Origin: Sphingomonas sp. YR710
GTDB lineage: Bacteria; Pseudomonadota; Alphaproteobacteria; Sphingomonadales; Sphingomonadaceae
Length of the DNA stretch: 64,000 nt
Direction: 5' to 3'
Assembly (NCBI RefSeq): GCF_900101455.1
Contig: NZ_FMZJ01000012.1
Location: forward strand, 62,001 to 126,000
The position numbers were made by a program, and so were the translations under genes. The notes under the pieces are model-generated. The model did not search any database and had not been told where the DNA came from. It saw nothing but the letters and a program-made list of their open reading frames with translations. This document shows, in pieces, positions 52,727 to 62,160 of the stretch. The stretch's first letter is position 1. Each line of letters begins with the position of its first letter.

Positions 52727-53926
52727 TTATCGGCAGTCCGCAGCCACCGCCACGGTGTCGCAAAAACGCCGCGGATCTGTCTGGGATTTTCGCCGAATAC
52801 TGGCAATAATCGCGACGAACCCGAGTGCCGACGCCGTGGCTCCGGCCAATGCCACGGTGGGAAAGCCCAGGCCGACAGCAATCACTCCACCGCCTACGGC
52901 CGCGCCGATCGCGTTGCCCAGATTGAACGCACCGATGTTCATCGCTGAGGCGAGGTTCGGCGCATCGGTTGCCGCGCGCATGACTCGCACCTGAAGCGGG
53001 GGGACCAGCGCGAAGCTCGCGATCCCCCACAAAAACACGAGGATGGCAGTCGGCGCCTTGAACGGCATCAGCATCGCGAAAGCAATGAGGATTACGGCAA
53101 GCGATGCCAGCGTGACGGCCAACGTCCGATCGACCGATCGATCCGCATAGCGCCCGCCCAGCCAGTTGCCGACGGTGAGTCCAACACCATAGGTCACCAA
53201 CATGGCAGTAACGAAACCGAGCGACGCAGCGGTCGCCTCGCGCAGGATCGGCGTGATGTAGGTAAAGACCGTGAACATCGCGCTCGCACCGACAACCGTC
53301 AGGCCGAGCGCGCCCAGCACCGGTCCGCGTGAAAGCACTCGCAGTTCCGCCATCGCATTGCCATTTTCTGGCGCTGGCAGTGCGGGCAGGGTTAGCCGAA
53401 GCGCAGCCATCGTCGCGACGCCTAGTGCGGAGATGCCCCAGAAAGACGCACGCCAGCCCAGATGCTCCCCGACCCATGTCGCGAGCGGTACGCCGACGAC
53501 ATTGGCGATCGTCAGCCCCATGAACATTGCCGCAACCGCGCCGGCGCGGCGCTCCGCCGGCACGAGGCTCGCCGCGACGACCGAGCCGACGCCGAAAAAG
53601 GCTCCATGGTTCAGCGACGTGAGGATGCGTGCCGCGAGCAACATGCCATAGCTGTCCGATATCGCCGCCAGCAGGTTGCCAGCAGTGAAGATGCCGGCAA
53701 GCACGATCAGCAGCATCCGCCGGGGTATGCGCCCGGTCGTCAGCGTCATCAGCGGCGCGCCGATCACAACGCCGAGCGCATAGGCGCTGATTAACAGTCC
53801 CGCGGTCGGGATCGACACACCGAGGTCGCCCGCGATCACGGGCAACAGCCCCATTGGCGCGAATTCGGTCACTCCGATTCCGAAAGCCCCGATAGCCAGG
53901 GCCAGAAGGCCGGGATTTAGCTTCAT
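52727..53926 (-). CDS. MFS transporter of the DHA1 (AraJ/YdhP-like) type
   Basis: A 399-residue 12-helix MFS protein starting MKLNPGLLALAIGAFGIGVTE, with the DHA1 signature FMGLTIANVVGVPLATWVG and the cytoplasmic loop GGRYADRSVDRT. Relatives export sugars, purine analogues or drugs. GAGG lies 8 bases before the ATG at 53926; the longer upstream frame is not supported. It is divergent from a LysR regulator, which probably controls it. Confidence 0.88.
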   Translation of the reverse strand: MKLNPGLLALAIGAFGIGVTEFAPMGLLPVIAGDLGVSIPTAGLLISAYALGVVIGAPLMTLTTGRIPRRMLLIVLAGIFTAGNLLAAISDSYGMLLAARILTSLNHGAFFGVGSVVAASLVPAERRAGAVAAMFMGLTIANVVGVPLATWVGEHLGWRASFWGISALGVATMAALRLTLPALPAPENGNAMAELRVLSRGPVLGALGLTVVGASAMFTVFTYITPILREATAASLGFVTAMLVTYGVGLTVGNWLGGRYADRSVDRTLAVTLASLAVILIAFAMLMPFKAPTAILVFLWGIASFALVPPLQVRVMRAATDAPNLASAMNIGAFNLGNAIGAAVGGGVIAVGLGFPTVALAGATASALGFVAIIASIRRKSQTDPRRFCDTVAVAADCR

Positions 53927-54099
53927 CGATCGTTCCTCAGATCCAGTGGTGGGTTCAGCCTGGTCGGGCATCGCAGCCGCCAATTGGTCGCGACCTGCGG
54001 GGCATATTTCATGCCTGTTTCTCCAGTTGCGTTAGTGATGCATAAGTGGGCGATGCTCCGTTGAGCGATAAGCCGCCACTGTGACGAAGGACTTTTGAT

Positions 54100-55008
54100 T
54101 TGAACGCAAAGATGGTCGTCGGTGTGGACCGGGCCCGTGCGCTGGAAATCTTTGCTGCGGTGATGCGCGAGGGCAGCTTTTCCGCAGCCGGACGCAGACT
54201 GAGCCTCACGCCTTCGGCGGTCGCGCGGTCGATCGACCGGATAGAAGAGCGGCTCGGCGTGCGACTGCTGCTGCGCTCGACCCGTACGCTAACGCTGACG
54301 GCGGAAGGGCAAGCCTATCTTCTGACCGCGCGGCGGATACTCGCCGACCTTGACGATGCTGAGCAGCAGATCGCCGATCAGGGAGCCCCGCGCGGGCGAT
54401 TGCGCATCAGCGCGGCACTGTCGCACGGGCGGCTTTGCATAGTTCCGCTGCTCGGCGATTTCACGCAGCTCTATCCGCATATTCTGGTCGATATTGCACT
54501 GACCGACACGATCATCGATATCGCTGCCGGCCAGGCGGATGTCGCGATCCGGTTCGGGCCTCTCGCCGACAGCTCGTTGACGGCGCGCAAGCTGGGCGAG
54601 ACCGGTCGCGTAATCGTCGCCGCGCCGGACTATCTCGCCCGCCATGGCACGCCGGTCGTGCCCGAAGACCTGCACCGCCATAATTGCCTCAACTTCAATT
54701 TTCGCCGCGTGGAACCGGTTTGGCCGTTCCGTCGCGACGGACAGGACTTCGCGCTGTCGGTGAAGGGCAACATCGAGGCCAACAATGGCGAGACGCTTGG
54801 CCAGCTTGCTGCAGCGGGCGTCGGAGTGGCGCGTGTCGGCGCGTTCAGCGTCGTCGAAGATATCGCCGCCGGCCGGCTGGTGCCGATATTGGATGCGTTC
54901 AATCCCGGCGATGCGGAGGCGATTCACGCGGTGTTCGTCGGCGGCACCAATACGCCCGCTCGTGTGCGTGTATTTGTCGATTTCCTACGCGAGCGCCTCG
55001 CCAAATAA
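54100..55008 (+). CDS. LysR family transcriptional regulator
   Basis: A 302-residue regulator with an N-terminal winged helix (LEIFAAVMREGSFSAAGRRL, then LSLTPSAVARSIDRIEERLG) and a type 2 periplasmic-binding-like effector domain (about 95-300). The TTG at 54100 follows AAGGA by about 8 bases; the ATG at 54112 is an alternative. The divergent 173-base gap to the MFS gene contains TTA-N8-TAA at 54032-54045, a possible LysR-type site. It most likely controls the efflux gene. Confidence 0.9.
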   Translation: MNAKMVVGVDRARALEIFAAVMREGSFSAAGRRLSLTPSAVARSIDRIEERLGVRLLLRSTRTLTLTAEGQAYLLTARRILADLDDAEQQIADQGAPRGRLRISAALSHGRLCIVPLLGDFTQLYPHILVDIALTDTIIDIAAGQADVAIRFGPLADSSLTARKLGETGRVIVAAPDYLARHGTPVVPEDLHRHNCLNFNFRRVEPVWPFRRDGQDFALSVKGNIEANNGETLGQLAAAGVGVARVGAFSVVEDIAAGRLVPILDAFNPGDAEAIHAVFVGGTNTPARVRVFVDFLRERLAK

Positions 55009-55054
55009 GGTGGGCAACGGCCAGGAGTAACATGCGCCGTAACCCAGCACCGGC

Positions 55055-56959
55055 TCAACGCCGTCTTCGCGCCGGCACCACCAGCGGCTCGAGCAGATCG
55101 AGTGGCATCGCGCCATAGCCGAGCACCTTCGCGTGGAATGCGCGCAGCGAGAAGGCGTGGCCTTGTCGCGCCTTCATCCTGTCGCGCATCGCCAGCAGGC
55201 GAAGCTGGCCGATCTTGTAGCCGAGCGCCTGGCCCGGCCACGCCATATAGCGTTCGATCTCGGCCACCACCTCGCTCATCGGCGATCCGGTATTGGCCTG
55301 CATATAGGCAATCGCCTGTTCGCGGGTCCAGCGCAGCTGATGCAGCCCGGTATCGACCACCAGCCGCACGCAGCGGAACAGATCGTCGGCAAGCCGGCCG
55401 ACATCGCCGGCCGGATCATGTGCATAAGCGCCGAGTTCGGAGGCCAACCGCTCGGCATAGAGCGCCCAGCCTTCCTGATAGGCGTTGAAGCTCGCGATCC
55501 GCAGGATCAGCGGCGCCTGCGGCAGCGAAAGCGCGGTGGCGCCCTGCGTGTGGTGGCCAGGTACGCCCTCATGATAGGTGAGGGTGGGCAGCGCGTAGCG
55601 GTGGATGCCGGCCATGTCGCGCAGGTTGATCCAGTAGATGCCGGGCCGCGATCCATCGAGCGACGGGCCATCATAATAGCCCCCCGGTGCGCTATCCTGC
55701 GTGGCGACGGGCACCGCGCGGATTTCGAGATGCTGGGTCGGGATCATCGCGGGCGGCAGGAACGCCGGTTGCCGGGCCTCCATGTCGCGCACCAGCCCGC
55801 GGACATAGTCGATCACGCCCGCGCGACCGGCATCATTGTCCGCGAATCGCTCCTTCGGATCATTGGCCAGCGCATCGAGCCGCTGGCGCAGGCTCCCTCT
55901 GGAGAAGCCCAGTTCCCTGAGCCGCGCGCCGATCCGCGCGGTAACGCGGCGGACCTGTTCGCGCCCGATCGCATGGATCTCGGCTGGGGACTGGCGGCTG
56001 TCGCCGACCGACAGGACGTTGGCGGCGTAGAGCGCTTCGCCGTCAGGCTGGGCCCACACACCGGCCTCGGCCCGGCCGCGCGCGGCCATGTCGGCGATCC
56101 GCTCGCGCAGCTTCGCGAAGGCCGGGCGCGCGCGCTTTTCGAGCGCGGTGATCGCACGCGTCTCCGCCGCCGCACGCGTCTGACTGTCGAGCCCGGCGGT
56201 GAGCATGCGATCGCGCAGCGAGACGATCAGCGGATGCTTATCAGCCGGGCCGGTCAGGAAGCCGTCGAGCACTGGCAGGCTTTTCTCGATCAGAATGCGC
56301 GGCGGCCGGCAGCCTTTGGCCTCGTCCGCCTTTGTCTTTTCGATCACGCCGGCAAAACCCGAAGCGAATCCATCAAGCTTTTCGATCCAGGCATCGACCT
56401 CGATCGGGCTCGACACCGATTGCTGCGCCATCATCACATTCGGAGTGTTGATATGCGGCCCCGAAATCGGGCTGATCAGATAGGGTTCGTGGCCCGAAAA
56501 CCAGAATGGGTTGGGCCGGCCATAGCCGATCGCAGCGGTACGAGAGCCATTTTCCAGTACAGCTGCCGCGATCTTGAGCCGAAGCTCGCCGAGCGGATCG
56601 GCGGTACAGCCGATCTTCTCGATTGCGATCCCGGCCTCGCCGATCGCGGTGCGCCAACTCTCCTCGCCCTCGGGCGAATAATCATCCATCCGCCGAGCGA
56701 GCGGGCCGCCGCCCAGCGATGCCGGAACGCCGCCATAGGTGCCGATCTCCGGCGTATGATCGAGCAACGTGTCGGCGATGGCATCGAGCGGGTTGGTGAT
56801 CGGGCAGGCCGGCGGTCGACGGCCGGCGATGGCAGGTGCCGTAGCCGCGATGGCACCGCCCGCCAGCATCCCGGCGACATCGCGGCGCGAGACATGGGTC
56901 AACACGTTTTCGGAAGGATCCACATGATATTCCTCGGACTGGCCGCCAAGTGGTGACAT
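55055..56959 (-). CDS. DUF885 family metallopeptidase-like protein, exported
   Basis: A 634-residue protein with the DUF885 zinc motif HEGVPGHH (463-470) and the downstream YQEGWALYAE (E496). The N-terminus carries a twin-arginine-like signal: SRRDVAGMLAGG followed by AIAATAPAIAG, which suggests folded export to the periplasm. DUF885 proteins are putative carboxypeptidase-like enzymes with poorly known substrates. The ATG at 56959 is chosen; one at 56971 adds four residues. It is divergent from the enoyl-CoA hydratase-like gene by 29 bases. Confidence 0.85.
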   Translation of the reverse strand: MSPLGGQSEEYHVDPSENVLTHVSRRDVAGMLAGGAIAATAPAIAGRRPPACPITNPLDAIADTLLDHTPEIGTYGGVPASLGGGPLARRMDDYSPEGEESWRTAIGEAGIAIEKIGCTADPLGELRLKIAAAVLENGSRTAAIGYGRPNPFWFSGHEPYLISPISGPHINTPNVMMAQQSVSSPIEVDAWIEKLDGFASGFAGVIEKTKADEAKGCRPPRILIEKSLPVLDGFLTGPADKHPLIVSLRDRMLTAGLDSQTRAAAETRAITALEKRARPAFAKLRERIADMAARGRAEAGVWAQPDGEALYAANVLSVGDSRQSPAEIHAIGREQVRRVTARIGARLRELGFSRGSLRQRLDALANDPKERFADNDAGRAGVIDYVRGLVRDMEARQPAFLPPAMIPTQHLEIRAVPVATQDSAPGGYYDGPSLDGSRPGIYWINLRDMAGIHRYALPTLTYHEGVPGHHTQGATALSLPQAPLILRIASFNAYQEGWALYAERLASELGAYAHDPAGDVGRLADDLFRCVRLVVDTGLHQLRWTREQAIAYMQANTGSPMSEVVAEIERYMAWPGQALGYKIGQLRLLAMRDRMKARQGHAFSLRAFHAKVLGYGAMPLDLLEPLVVPARRRR

Positions 56960-56988
56960 TTTCGCGCGCAAGCGGCAACAGGTCTGCC

Positions 56989-57726
56989 ATGTTTCAAATC
57001 GAATCCATTGGCAGCGTCGCGCGGATCAGCCTGAGCCGGCCCGAAGCGCGCAATGCCATCGCCATCGCCAGTTGGGAGGGCTTCGCCGAGGCGATCGCCT
57101 CGGTGGGGCGGTCTGGCGCGCGCGTCTTGATCTTGCGCTCGGCGGTGCCGGGGATATTCTGCGCCGGGGCCGATATTACCGATCTTGATCGGCTGCACGC
57201 CGACCCAGCCCTGCGTGGCCATTTTCGAACGATGATGGCCCAGGCGATCGAGGCGCTCGCGGCTCTCCCGATCGCTACGATTGCCGCCATCGACGGCGGC
57301 TGTTTCGGCGCCGGCGTCGCATTGGCAATGGCATGCGACATAAGGCTGGCAGGGGCCAAAGCGGCGTTCGGGATCACGCCGGCGAAGCTCGGCATCAGTT
57401 ATCCCGCAAGCGATGTCGCCAGGCTGCGCGCGCTGGTGGGGCCGGGGCAGGCGGCGCGGCTGCTATATTCGGCCATGACGATCGTAGCGATCGAGGCCAG
57501 GGCGATCGGTTTGATCGAAGAGATGGTGGACGATGCCGACGCCGCCGCGCAGGCGCTGGCGGCGACGATCGCGGCCAACTCCCCGTCGAGCATCGCTGTC
57601 CTCAAGCGCTCATTGGCCGGTGATCGGGCGTCCGACACGTTATTCGAAGATGCCTTCGGGAGTGCCAATTTCATCGAGGGTGTCCGGGCATTCCGTGACC
57701 GCCGCCGGCCGGATTTCACCGCATGA
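56989..57726 (+). CDS. enoyl-CoA hydratase-family protein lacking both catalytic glutamates
   Basis: A 245-residue crotonase-fold protein with the oxyanion-hole segments PGIFCAGADI and GGCFGAGVALAMACD. Both glutamates of classical enoyl-CoA hydratase are replaced by Ala (A111 in GVALAMACD, A132 in TPAKLG). It therefore should not hydrate enoyl-CoA by the standard mechanism; decarboxylase, hydrolase or non-enzymatic roles are possible. Its stop overlaps the next gene by 4 bases, starting a five-gene rightward operon. Confidence 0.85.
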   Translation: MFQIESIGSVARISLSRPEARNAIAIASWEGFAEAIASVGRSGARVLILRSAVPGIFCAGADITDLDRLHADPALRGHFRTMMAQAIEALAALPIATIAAIDGGCFGAGVALAMACDIRLAGAKAAFGITPAKLGISYPASDVARLRALVGPGQAARLLYSAMTIVAIEARAIGLIEEMVDDADAAAQALAATIAANSPSSIAVLKRSLAGDRASDTLFEDAFGSANFIEGVRAFRDRRRPDFTA

Positions 57727-58457
57727 CGGATGTCGTCACGCACATCGCCGGCGATCCGGAGAGTGGGCTGCTGTTGATCGCGGATCATGCGTCGAACGCG
57801 GTGCCCGCCGACATCAATCTCGGCATCGATCCCGTGCTGCTCGATCAGCATATGGCGATCGATATCGGCGTCGCGCCGCTTGGGGCGTCACTGTGCGCAC
57901 GGCTGGCGATGACGGGCCTGCTCGGCGCCGTCTCGCGGCTGGTGATCGATCTCAACCGCGAGGAGCATGCGGCCGGGCTGATCCCGGTCGAAAGCGACGG
58001 CTTTGCGATCCCCGGCAATGTGCTGCTCGACGCGGCCGGGCGGATAGCGCGTGTCGATCGCTTCTGGCGGCCTTATCACCGACACCTTGCCAATGTGATC
58101 GCTGCACAGGCGCCGAAGCTGATCGTTTCGCTCCACAGTTTCACGCCGCGATTGTCGACCCGCCCGCAGGAAGCGCGTCCGTGGCAGGTGGGTGTGCTGT
58201 ATAACCGCGACGATCGGGCCGCGCATGCGGGGATTGCCGCGTTGCGAGCGGCCGGCGTGATGACCGGCGACAACGAACCCTATTCGGGGCAAGTCCTCAA
58301 CGCGACGATGAATGCCCATGCCGAGGCGAACGGTATAGCGTATCTGGGGCTGGAAGTGCGGCAGGATCTGATCGGCGACGAAGCCGGCGTCGCGCATTGG
58401 GCGGATGTGCTGGCGCCTGTTATCATGGCGGTGCGTGATCGCATCATGGGAAATTAG
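57723..58457 (+). CDS. N-formylglutamate amidohydrolase family protein
   Basis: A 244-residue protein of the N-formylglutamate amidohydrolase (HutG2-like) family, with IADHASNAVP near the N-terminus, VIDLNREEH, SLHSFTP and a C-terminal GLEVRQDLI. These are metal-dependent amidases; alphaproteobacterial members are common outside hut operons, as here, so the true substrate is uncertain. It is translationally coupled to the crotonase-like gene upstream. Confidence 0.87.
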   Translation: MTDVVTHIAGDPESGLLLIADHASNAVPADINLGIDPVLLDQHMAIDIGVAPLGASLCARLAMTGLLGAVSRLVIDLNREEHAAGLIPVESDGFAIPGNVLLDAAGRIARVDRFWRPYHRHLANVIAAQAPKLIVSLHSFTPRLSTRPQEARPWQVGVLYNRDDRAAHAGIAALRAAGVMTGDNEPYSGQVLNATMNAHAEANGIAYLGLEVRQDLIGDEAGVAHWADVLAPVIMAVRDRIMGN

Positions 58458-58492
58458 GCGATGCAAATCGATAAATGTCTCGGGTGCTTCAT

Positions 58493-58861
58493 ATGACCCG
58501 ACCATCGAATCCCCTGTTCGTCGTGGCCCTGATATCGGTGACGAGTGGCCTCACCGCCTGCGGACACCAGGCCGATGCCGGAAACCCGACCGGCGCCGAG
58601 CCCATTCCCTGCCGCGCATCCGCCGCCCCCGCGCTGAACGCCGATTGCACGGTCGAGCGGATGGCCACGCCCGAAGGTACGACGCTCACCCTTCGCAATC
58701 CCGACGGCTCGTTTCGCCGCCTGCTGCTGGTCGGCGACGGGCGCGGGGTGATCGCCGCAGATGGGGCCGAGCCGGCAATCGTCGGGCCGGGCGATGCCAA
58801 ATCCATCGACGTGGAGATTGGCGGCATGGTCTATCGCCTGCCCGCGCGGGTCACGCCATGA
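58493..58861 (+). CDS. small putative lipoprotein of unknown function
   Basis: A 122-residue protein with a lipoprotein signal: MTRPSNPLFVVALISVTSGL then TACG, giving a lipobox with Cys23. The mature part contains two more cysteines (PCRAS, DCTVERM) that may pair, and a strand-rich C-terminus. An ATG at 58475 is also possible. Its stop overlaps the start of the NAD(P)HX repair gene (ATGA). I do not recognise a family with a known function. Confidence 0.65.
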   Translation: MTRPSNPLFVVALISVTSGLTACGHQADAGNPTGAEPIPCRASAAPALNADCTVERMATPEGTTLTLRNPDGSFRRLLLVGDGRGVIAADGAEPAIVGPGDAKSIDVEIGGMVYRLPARVTP

Positions 58862-60237
58862 GCCCCCGGCCGATCCTGACCGCGGCCGAGACCAAGGCCG
58901 CCGAAGAGGCTGTGTTCGCCACGGGCGTATCGGTCGAGCAACTGATGGAAAAAGCCGGGACGGCGGTTGCCGAGGCGGCATGGCGCTTCGGCGGCCATCA
59001 TCCGGTTCTGGTGCTGTGCGGGCCGGGCAACAATGGCGGCGACGGCTATGTGGTGGCGCGCGTGCTGCGCGAACGCGGTCTGACGGTGCGGATCGCCGCG
59101 ACGGGCGATCCTCGCACCGATGCCGCTCGTACCGCACGCGCCAAATGGGCCGGGCCGGTCGAGCCGCTGGCGGAGGCTGCTCCTGCTTATGTGTTGATCG
59201 ACGGGCTTTTCGGCACAGGCCTCGCGCGCGCGCTGGACCCGGCGGTGGCCGATCCGTTCGCGCGGCTTGCGGCCGGGGCGACGCGGCGGATCACGATCGA
59301 CGTGCCGAGCGGAATCGGCACCGATGATGGCGCACTGCTGGGGCCGGCTGTCGCGCATCATCTCACGGTCGCGCTCGGCACGCTCAAGCCGGCGCACCGG
59401 CTGCAGCCGGCGGTGTCGCTAATGGGGCGGATCGTGCTCGCCGATATCGGATTGCCGCTGACGTCCAGGCTGACCGAAATGGCGAAGCCGAAACTGCCGG
59501 CGCCGGGCCCGGCTGATCACAAATATACGCGCGGCCACGTCGTGGTCGCGGCCGGCGCGATGCCGGGCGCGGCCTTGCTTGCGGCGATGGCGGCGCAGCG
59601 CGGCGGGGCGGGCTATGTGACGTTGGTCGGCGGCGGGCAGGGTGGGCCGGCCTCGCTCGTCCGCCGCGACGATGAACTTGCGGCGGTGATCGCCGATCGC
59701 CGGGTCGGCGCGGTCGTGATCGGCCCCGGGCTGGGGCGGAAGGATGCGGGCAGAGAACTCCTCGCCACCGCGCTCGCCGGGGGCCGCCCGCTGGTGCTCG
59801 ACGCGGATGCGCTGGTGCTGCTTGCCGGGCGCCTTGACGTGCTGCACGACCTCGCTGCAACGCCGATCCTCACGCCGCATGAGGGCGAATTCGCGACCTT
59901 GTTCGGCGATCTGCGGGGCAGCCGCATCGATCGCGCGCGGGTGGCGGCCGCACAGGCGCAGGCCGTCGTCATCCTCAAGGGGCCCGACACCGTCGTCGCG
60001 GCGCCGGATGGCCGCGCCGCGATCGCACCGCCCGCATCGGGCTGGCTGGCGAGCGCGGGTACCGGTGATGTACTCGCCGGAATATGCGGGGCCTGCGTCG
60101 CGCGCGGGCTCGATCCGTTCGATGCCGCTTGCGCTGCGGTCTGGCTGCATGCAGAGGCGGGGCATCGCGCCGGCGCCGCTTTGGTCGCTGACGATCTGCT
60201 GCCGTATGTCGCGGTGGCACTTGGGACTGCTGCATGA
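58858..60237 (+). CDS. nnr: bifunctional NAD(P)H-hydrate epimerase / ADP-dependent NAD(P)H-hydrate dehydratase
   Basis: A 459-residue fusion. The N-terminal YjeF_N epimerase domain (1-200) has CGPGNNGGDGYVVAR. The C-terminal ribokinase-like dehydratase domain has LILDADAL-type VLDADALVLL, TPHEGEFATLFG and the nucleotide motif AGTGDVLAGICGA. Together they repair hydrated NADH and NADPH. The start MSPRPILTAAETKAAEEAVF is chosen; the longer frame is unsupported. It overlaps both neighbours by 4 bases. Confidence 0.95.
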   Translation: MSPRPILTAAETKAAEEAVFATGVSVEQLMEKAGTAVAEAAWRFGGHHPVLVLCGPGNNGGDGYVVARVLRERGLTVRIAATGDPRTDAARTARAKWAGPVEPLAEAAPAYVLIDGLFGTGLARALDPAVADPFARLAAGATRRITIDVPSGIGTDDGALLGPAVAHHLTVALGTLKPAHRLQPAVSLMGRIVLADIGLPLTSRLTEMAKPKLPAPGPADHKYTRGHVVVAAGAMPGAALLAAMAAQRGGAGYVTLVGGGQGGPASLVRRDDELAAVIADRRVGAVVIGPGLGRKDAGRELLATALAGGRPLVLDADALVLLAGRLDVLHDLAATPILTPHEGEFATLFGDLRGSRIDRARVAAAQAQAVVILKGPDTVVAAPDGRAAIAPPASGWLASAGTGDVLAGICGACVARGLDPFDAACAAVWLHAEAGHRAGAALVADDLLPYVAVALGTAA

Positions 60238-61427
60238 CCGATACCATCGTCCGCATCGCCTCCAGCGGCGAAGGCGTGACCGCCGACGGCCGCCACGCCC
60301 GGCTGGCCGCCCCCGGCGACACGCTGACCGCCGAGGGGCTGGTCGTGCCCGGCCCGCATCATGCGGTGCCGCCGTGCCGGCATTTTCCCAAATGCGGCGG
60401 TTGCCAGATCCAGCATGTCGACGATGCCGCCTTCGCCGAATTCCTCGTCCAGCGGATCAGCGGCGCGTTGACCGCGCAGGCGCTGACCCCGCCGCCATTT
60501 GCCGCCCCGATCCTGACGCCGCCCGAGAGCCGCCGCCGTGCCTCGCTGCGCGCAGAACGGTCCGGCAAGAGGATGGTGATCGGCTTCAACGAGGGCCGCA
60601 GCCACGATATCGTCGATCTGTCGATGTGCTCGATCCTGCATCCGGCCCTGTTCGCCTTGATCGCCCCGCTCCGGACATTGCTGCTGCCGTTGGTCCGCGA
60701 CAAGAAATCGGCGGGTGTCCGGCTGACGCTCGTCGATCAGGGTGTCGACGTGCTGCTCGACAAGGTGAAGATCGAGGGGCTGGCCGCGATCGAATCGATC
60801 AACGATTTCGCGCGCGAACATAAATTGGCGCGCCTCTCGATCGAGGATGCCGACGGGTTTCAGCCGTATTGGGAGCCCGAGCCGGCGACTGTCACGCTGG
60901 GCGGAGTCGCCGTCCCCTTTCCAGCGGGTGGTTTCCTGCAGGCGACGGCGGAGGGTGAGGCTGCCCTGCTGGCGCGGGTGAAGGAGATCGTCGGCGATGC
61001 GCCTACGGTGATCGATCTGTTCGCCGGTATCGGCACCTTCGGCCTGCCTTTGTCGCAGCATGCGCGGGTAATGGCCGTCGAGGGCGCGCGTCCCGCCGCG
61101 ACCGCGCTCAAGCTCGGATCGGGGCGTGCCCAGCGGCTGATCGCGGTCGAACTGCGCGACCTGTTTCGCCGGCCGATGGAGGTGACCGAGCTCAACCGCT
61201 TCGGCGCGATCGTGCTCGATCCGCCGCGCGCGGGCGCCTGGGAACAGATGGCGGCGCTCGCGGCCTGTACGGCGAAGCGGATCGCTTATGTCTCGTGCAA
61301 CCCGGCGACCTTCGCGCGCGATGCCAAGGTGTTGATCGACGCCGGCTGGGCGCTGGTGGGCATCACGCCGGTCGGCCAGTTTCGGTGGTCCACCCACGTC
61401 GAGCTGGTGGCGGAATTCAGCCGCTGA
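60234..61427 (+). CDS. class I SAM-dependent RNA methyltransferase (RumA/TrmA family)
   Basis: A 397-residue uracil-C5-methyltransferase family protein. The iron-sulfur cluster motif C-x5-C-x2-C appears as CRHFPKCGGC. SAM motif I is IDLFAGIGTFGLPL. The catalytic Asp-Pro-Pro is in VLDPPRAG and the nucleophilic Cys in YVSCNPATFARD. The TRAM domain of RlmD is shortened at the N-terminus. Whether it acts on 23S rRNA or tRNA cannot be told. It is the last gene of the crotonase-to-nnr operon. Confidence 0.9.
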   Translation: MTDTIVRIASSGEGVTADGRHARLAAPGDTLTAEGLVVPGPHHAVPPCRHFPKCGGCQIQHVDDAAFAEFLVQRISGALTAQALTPPPFAAPILTPPESRRRASLRAERSGKRMVIGFNEGRSHDIVDLSMCSILHPALFALIAPLRTLLLPLVRDKKSAGVRLTLVDQGVDVLLDKVKIEGLAAIESINDFAREHKLARLSIEDADGFQPYWEPEPATVTLGGVAVPFPAGGFLQATAEGEAALLARVKEIVGDAPTVIDLFAGIGTFGLPLSQHARVMAVEGARPAATALKLGSGRAQRLIAVELRDLFRRPMEVTELNRFGAIVLDPPRAGAWEQMAALAACTAKRIAYVSCNPATFARDAKVLIDAGWALVGITPVGQFRWSTHVELVAEFSR

Positions 61428-61554
61428 CGAATTTGGCGCAGGGGGCACGGGGCGATCGTTACGCCGCTGCTAAGGGCTTTGCCGAGGACGCCCGTTAATC
61501 ATATTTTACGGCGCAGGTCGTACTCTTCCCGTAGTCCTTATGGCGGCGGGTGGT

Positions 61555-62160
61555 ATGGCATTTTTGAAGTCTTTCCTGACAGGCACATTGCTGGCGGTCG
61601 CAGGGGCCGCGCATGCGGCCGCCCCTTCGCCAAGCCATTTCCGGCTTGCTTTGAATCTCAACGTGTTCGCCATTGGGCAGGATGTCAGCTTTCATCCCGA
61701 TCGCTGGCTATCGCAGCTTCGTGGCAGGAGCTTGCTGGCGATCGTCGGCAGCCCGCGGATTGACGATCATCCCCGCCTGAAGCTGAAAAATTATGCTCTG
61801 ATGGGGGATGTCTATACTTTGGGCAACGGTTTGCGCCTGTCGGCCGGCGTGCGCGAGGATAGCAATCACATGCTGCTGCAGGTGTCCCCGCAGCCGGGCA
61901 GGCCGGCCGATGAGGTCACGACCGGGCGATATGCGCCGGTCGTCGCCTTCGGCTACGGGCGCACGGTCGCTCGGGGCCTGTCCTTCGGCGGCGATGTCGG
62001 GCTGGTATTTCAGGGGCGGCAGATCACTCCGATGTCCGCATCGGGCAGCACGCTGATGACGCCGGCCGACATGGCGGGCGCGCAAGGCCAGTCGCGGCGC
62101 GACATCCGCGGGCATGCTTATGCCCCGATGTTCCAGATATCGGCCGCCTATCGTTTCTGA
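61555..62160 (+). CDS. small exported, probably outer-membrane protein
   Basis: A 201-residue protein with a signal peptide, MAFLKSFLTGTLLAVAGAAHA. The mature part has alternating strand-like segments and a C-terminal aromatic end, QISAAYRF, typical of outer-membrane beta-barrels. The second ATG (61555) is preferred because the signal peptide then starts at once. I do not recognise the family. It converges on the MAPEG gene, with the two stops directly adjacent. Confidence 0.65.
   Translation: MAFLKSFLTGTLLAVAGAAHAAAPSPSHFRLALNLNVFAIGQDVSFHPDRWLSQLRGRSLLAIVGSPRIDDHPRLKLKNYALMGDVYTLGNGLRLSAGVREDSNHMLLQVSPQPGRPADEVTTGRYAPVVAFGYGRTVARGLSFGGDVGLVFQGRQITPMSASGSTLMTPADMAGAQGQSRRDIRGHAYAPMFQISAAYRF

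Noticed and set aside
55133-56956. A 607-codon plus-strand frame opposite the DUF885 gene
   Set aside because: DUF885 has a clear HEGxPGH motif and signal peptide; the antisense frame has no domain signature.
59613-61448. A 611-codon minus-strand frame opposite nnr and the RNA methyltransferase
   Set aside because: Both plus-strand genes are strongly supported by motifs; the minus frame is a compositional artefact.
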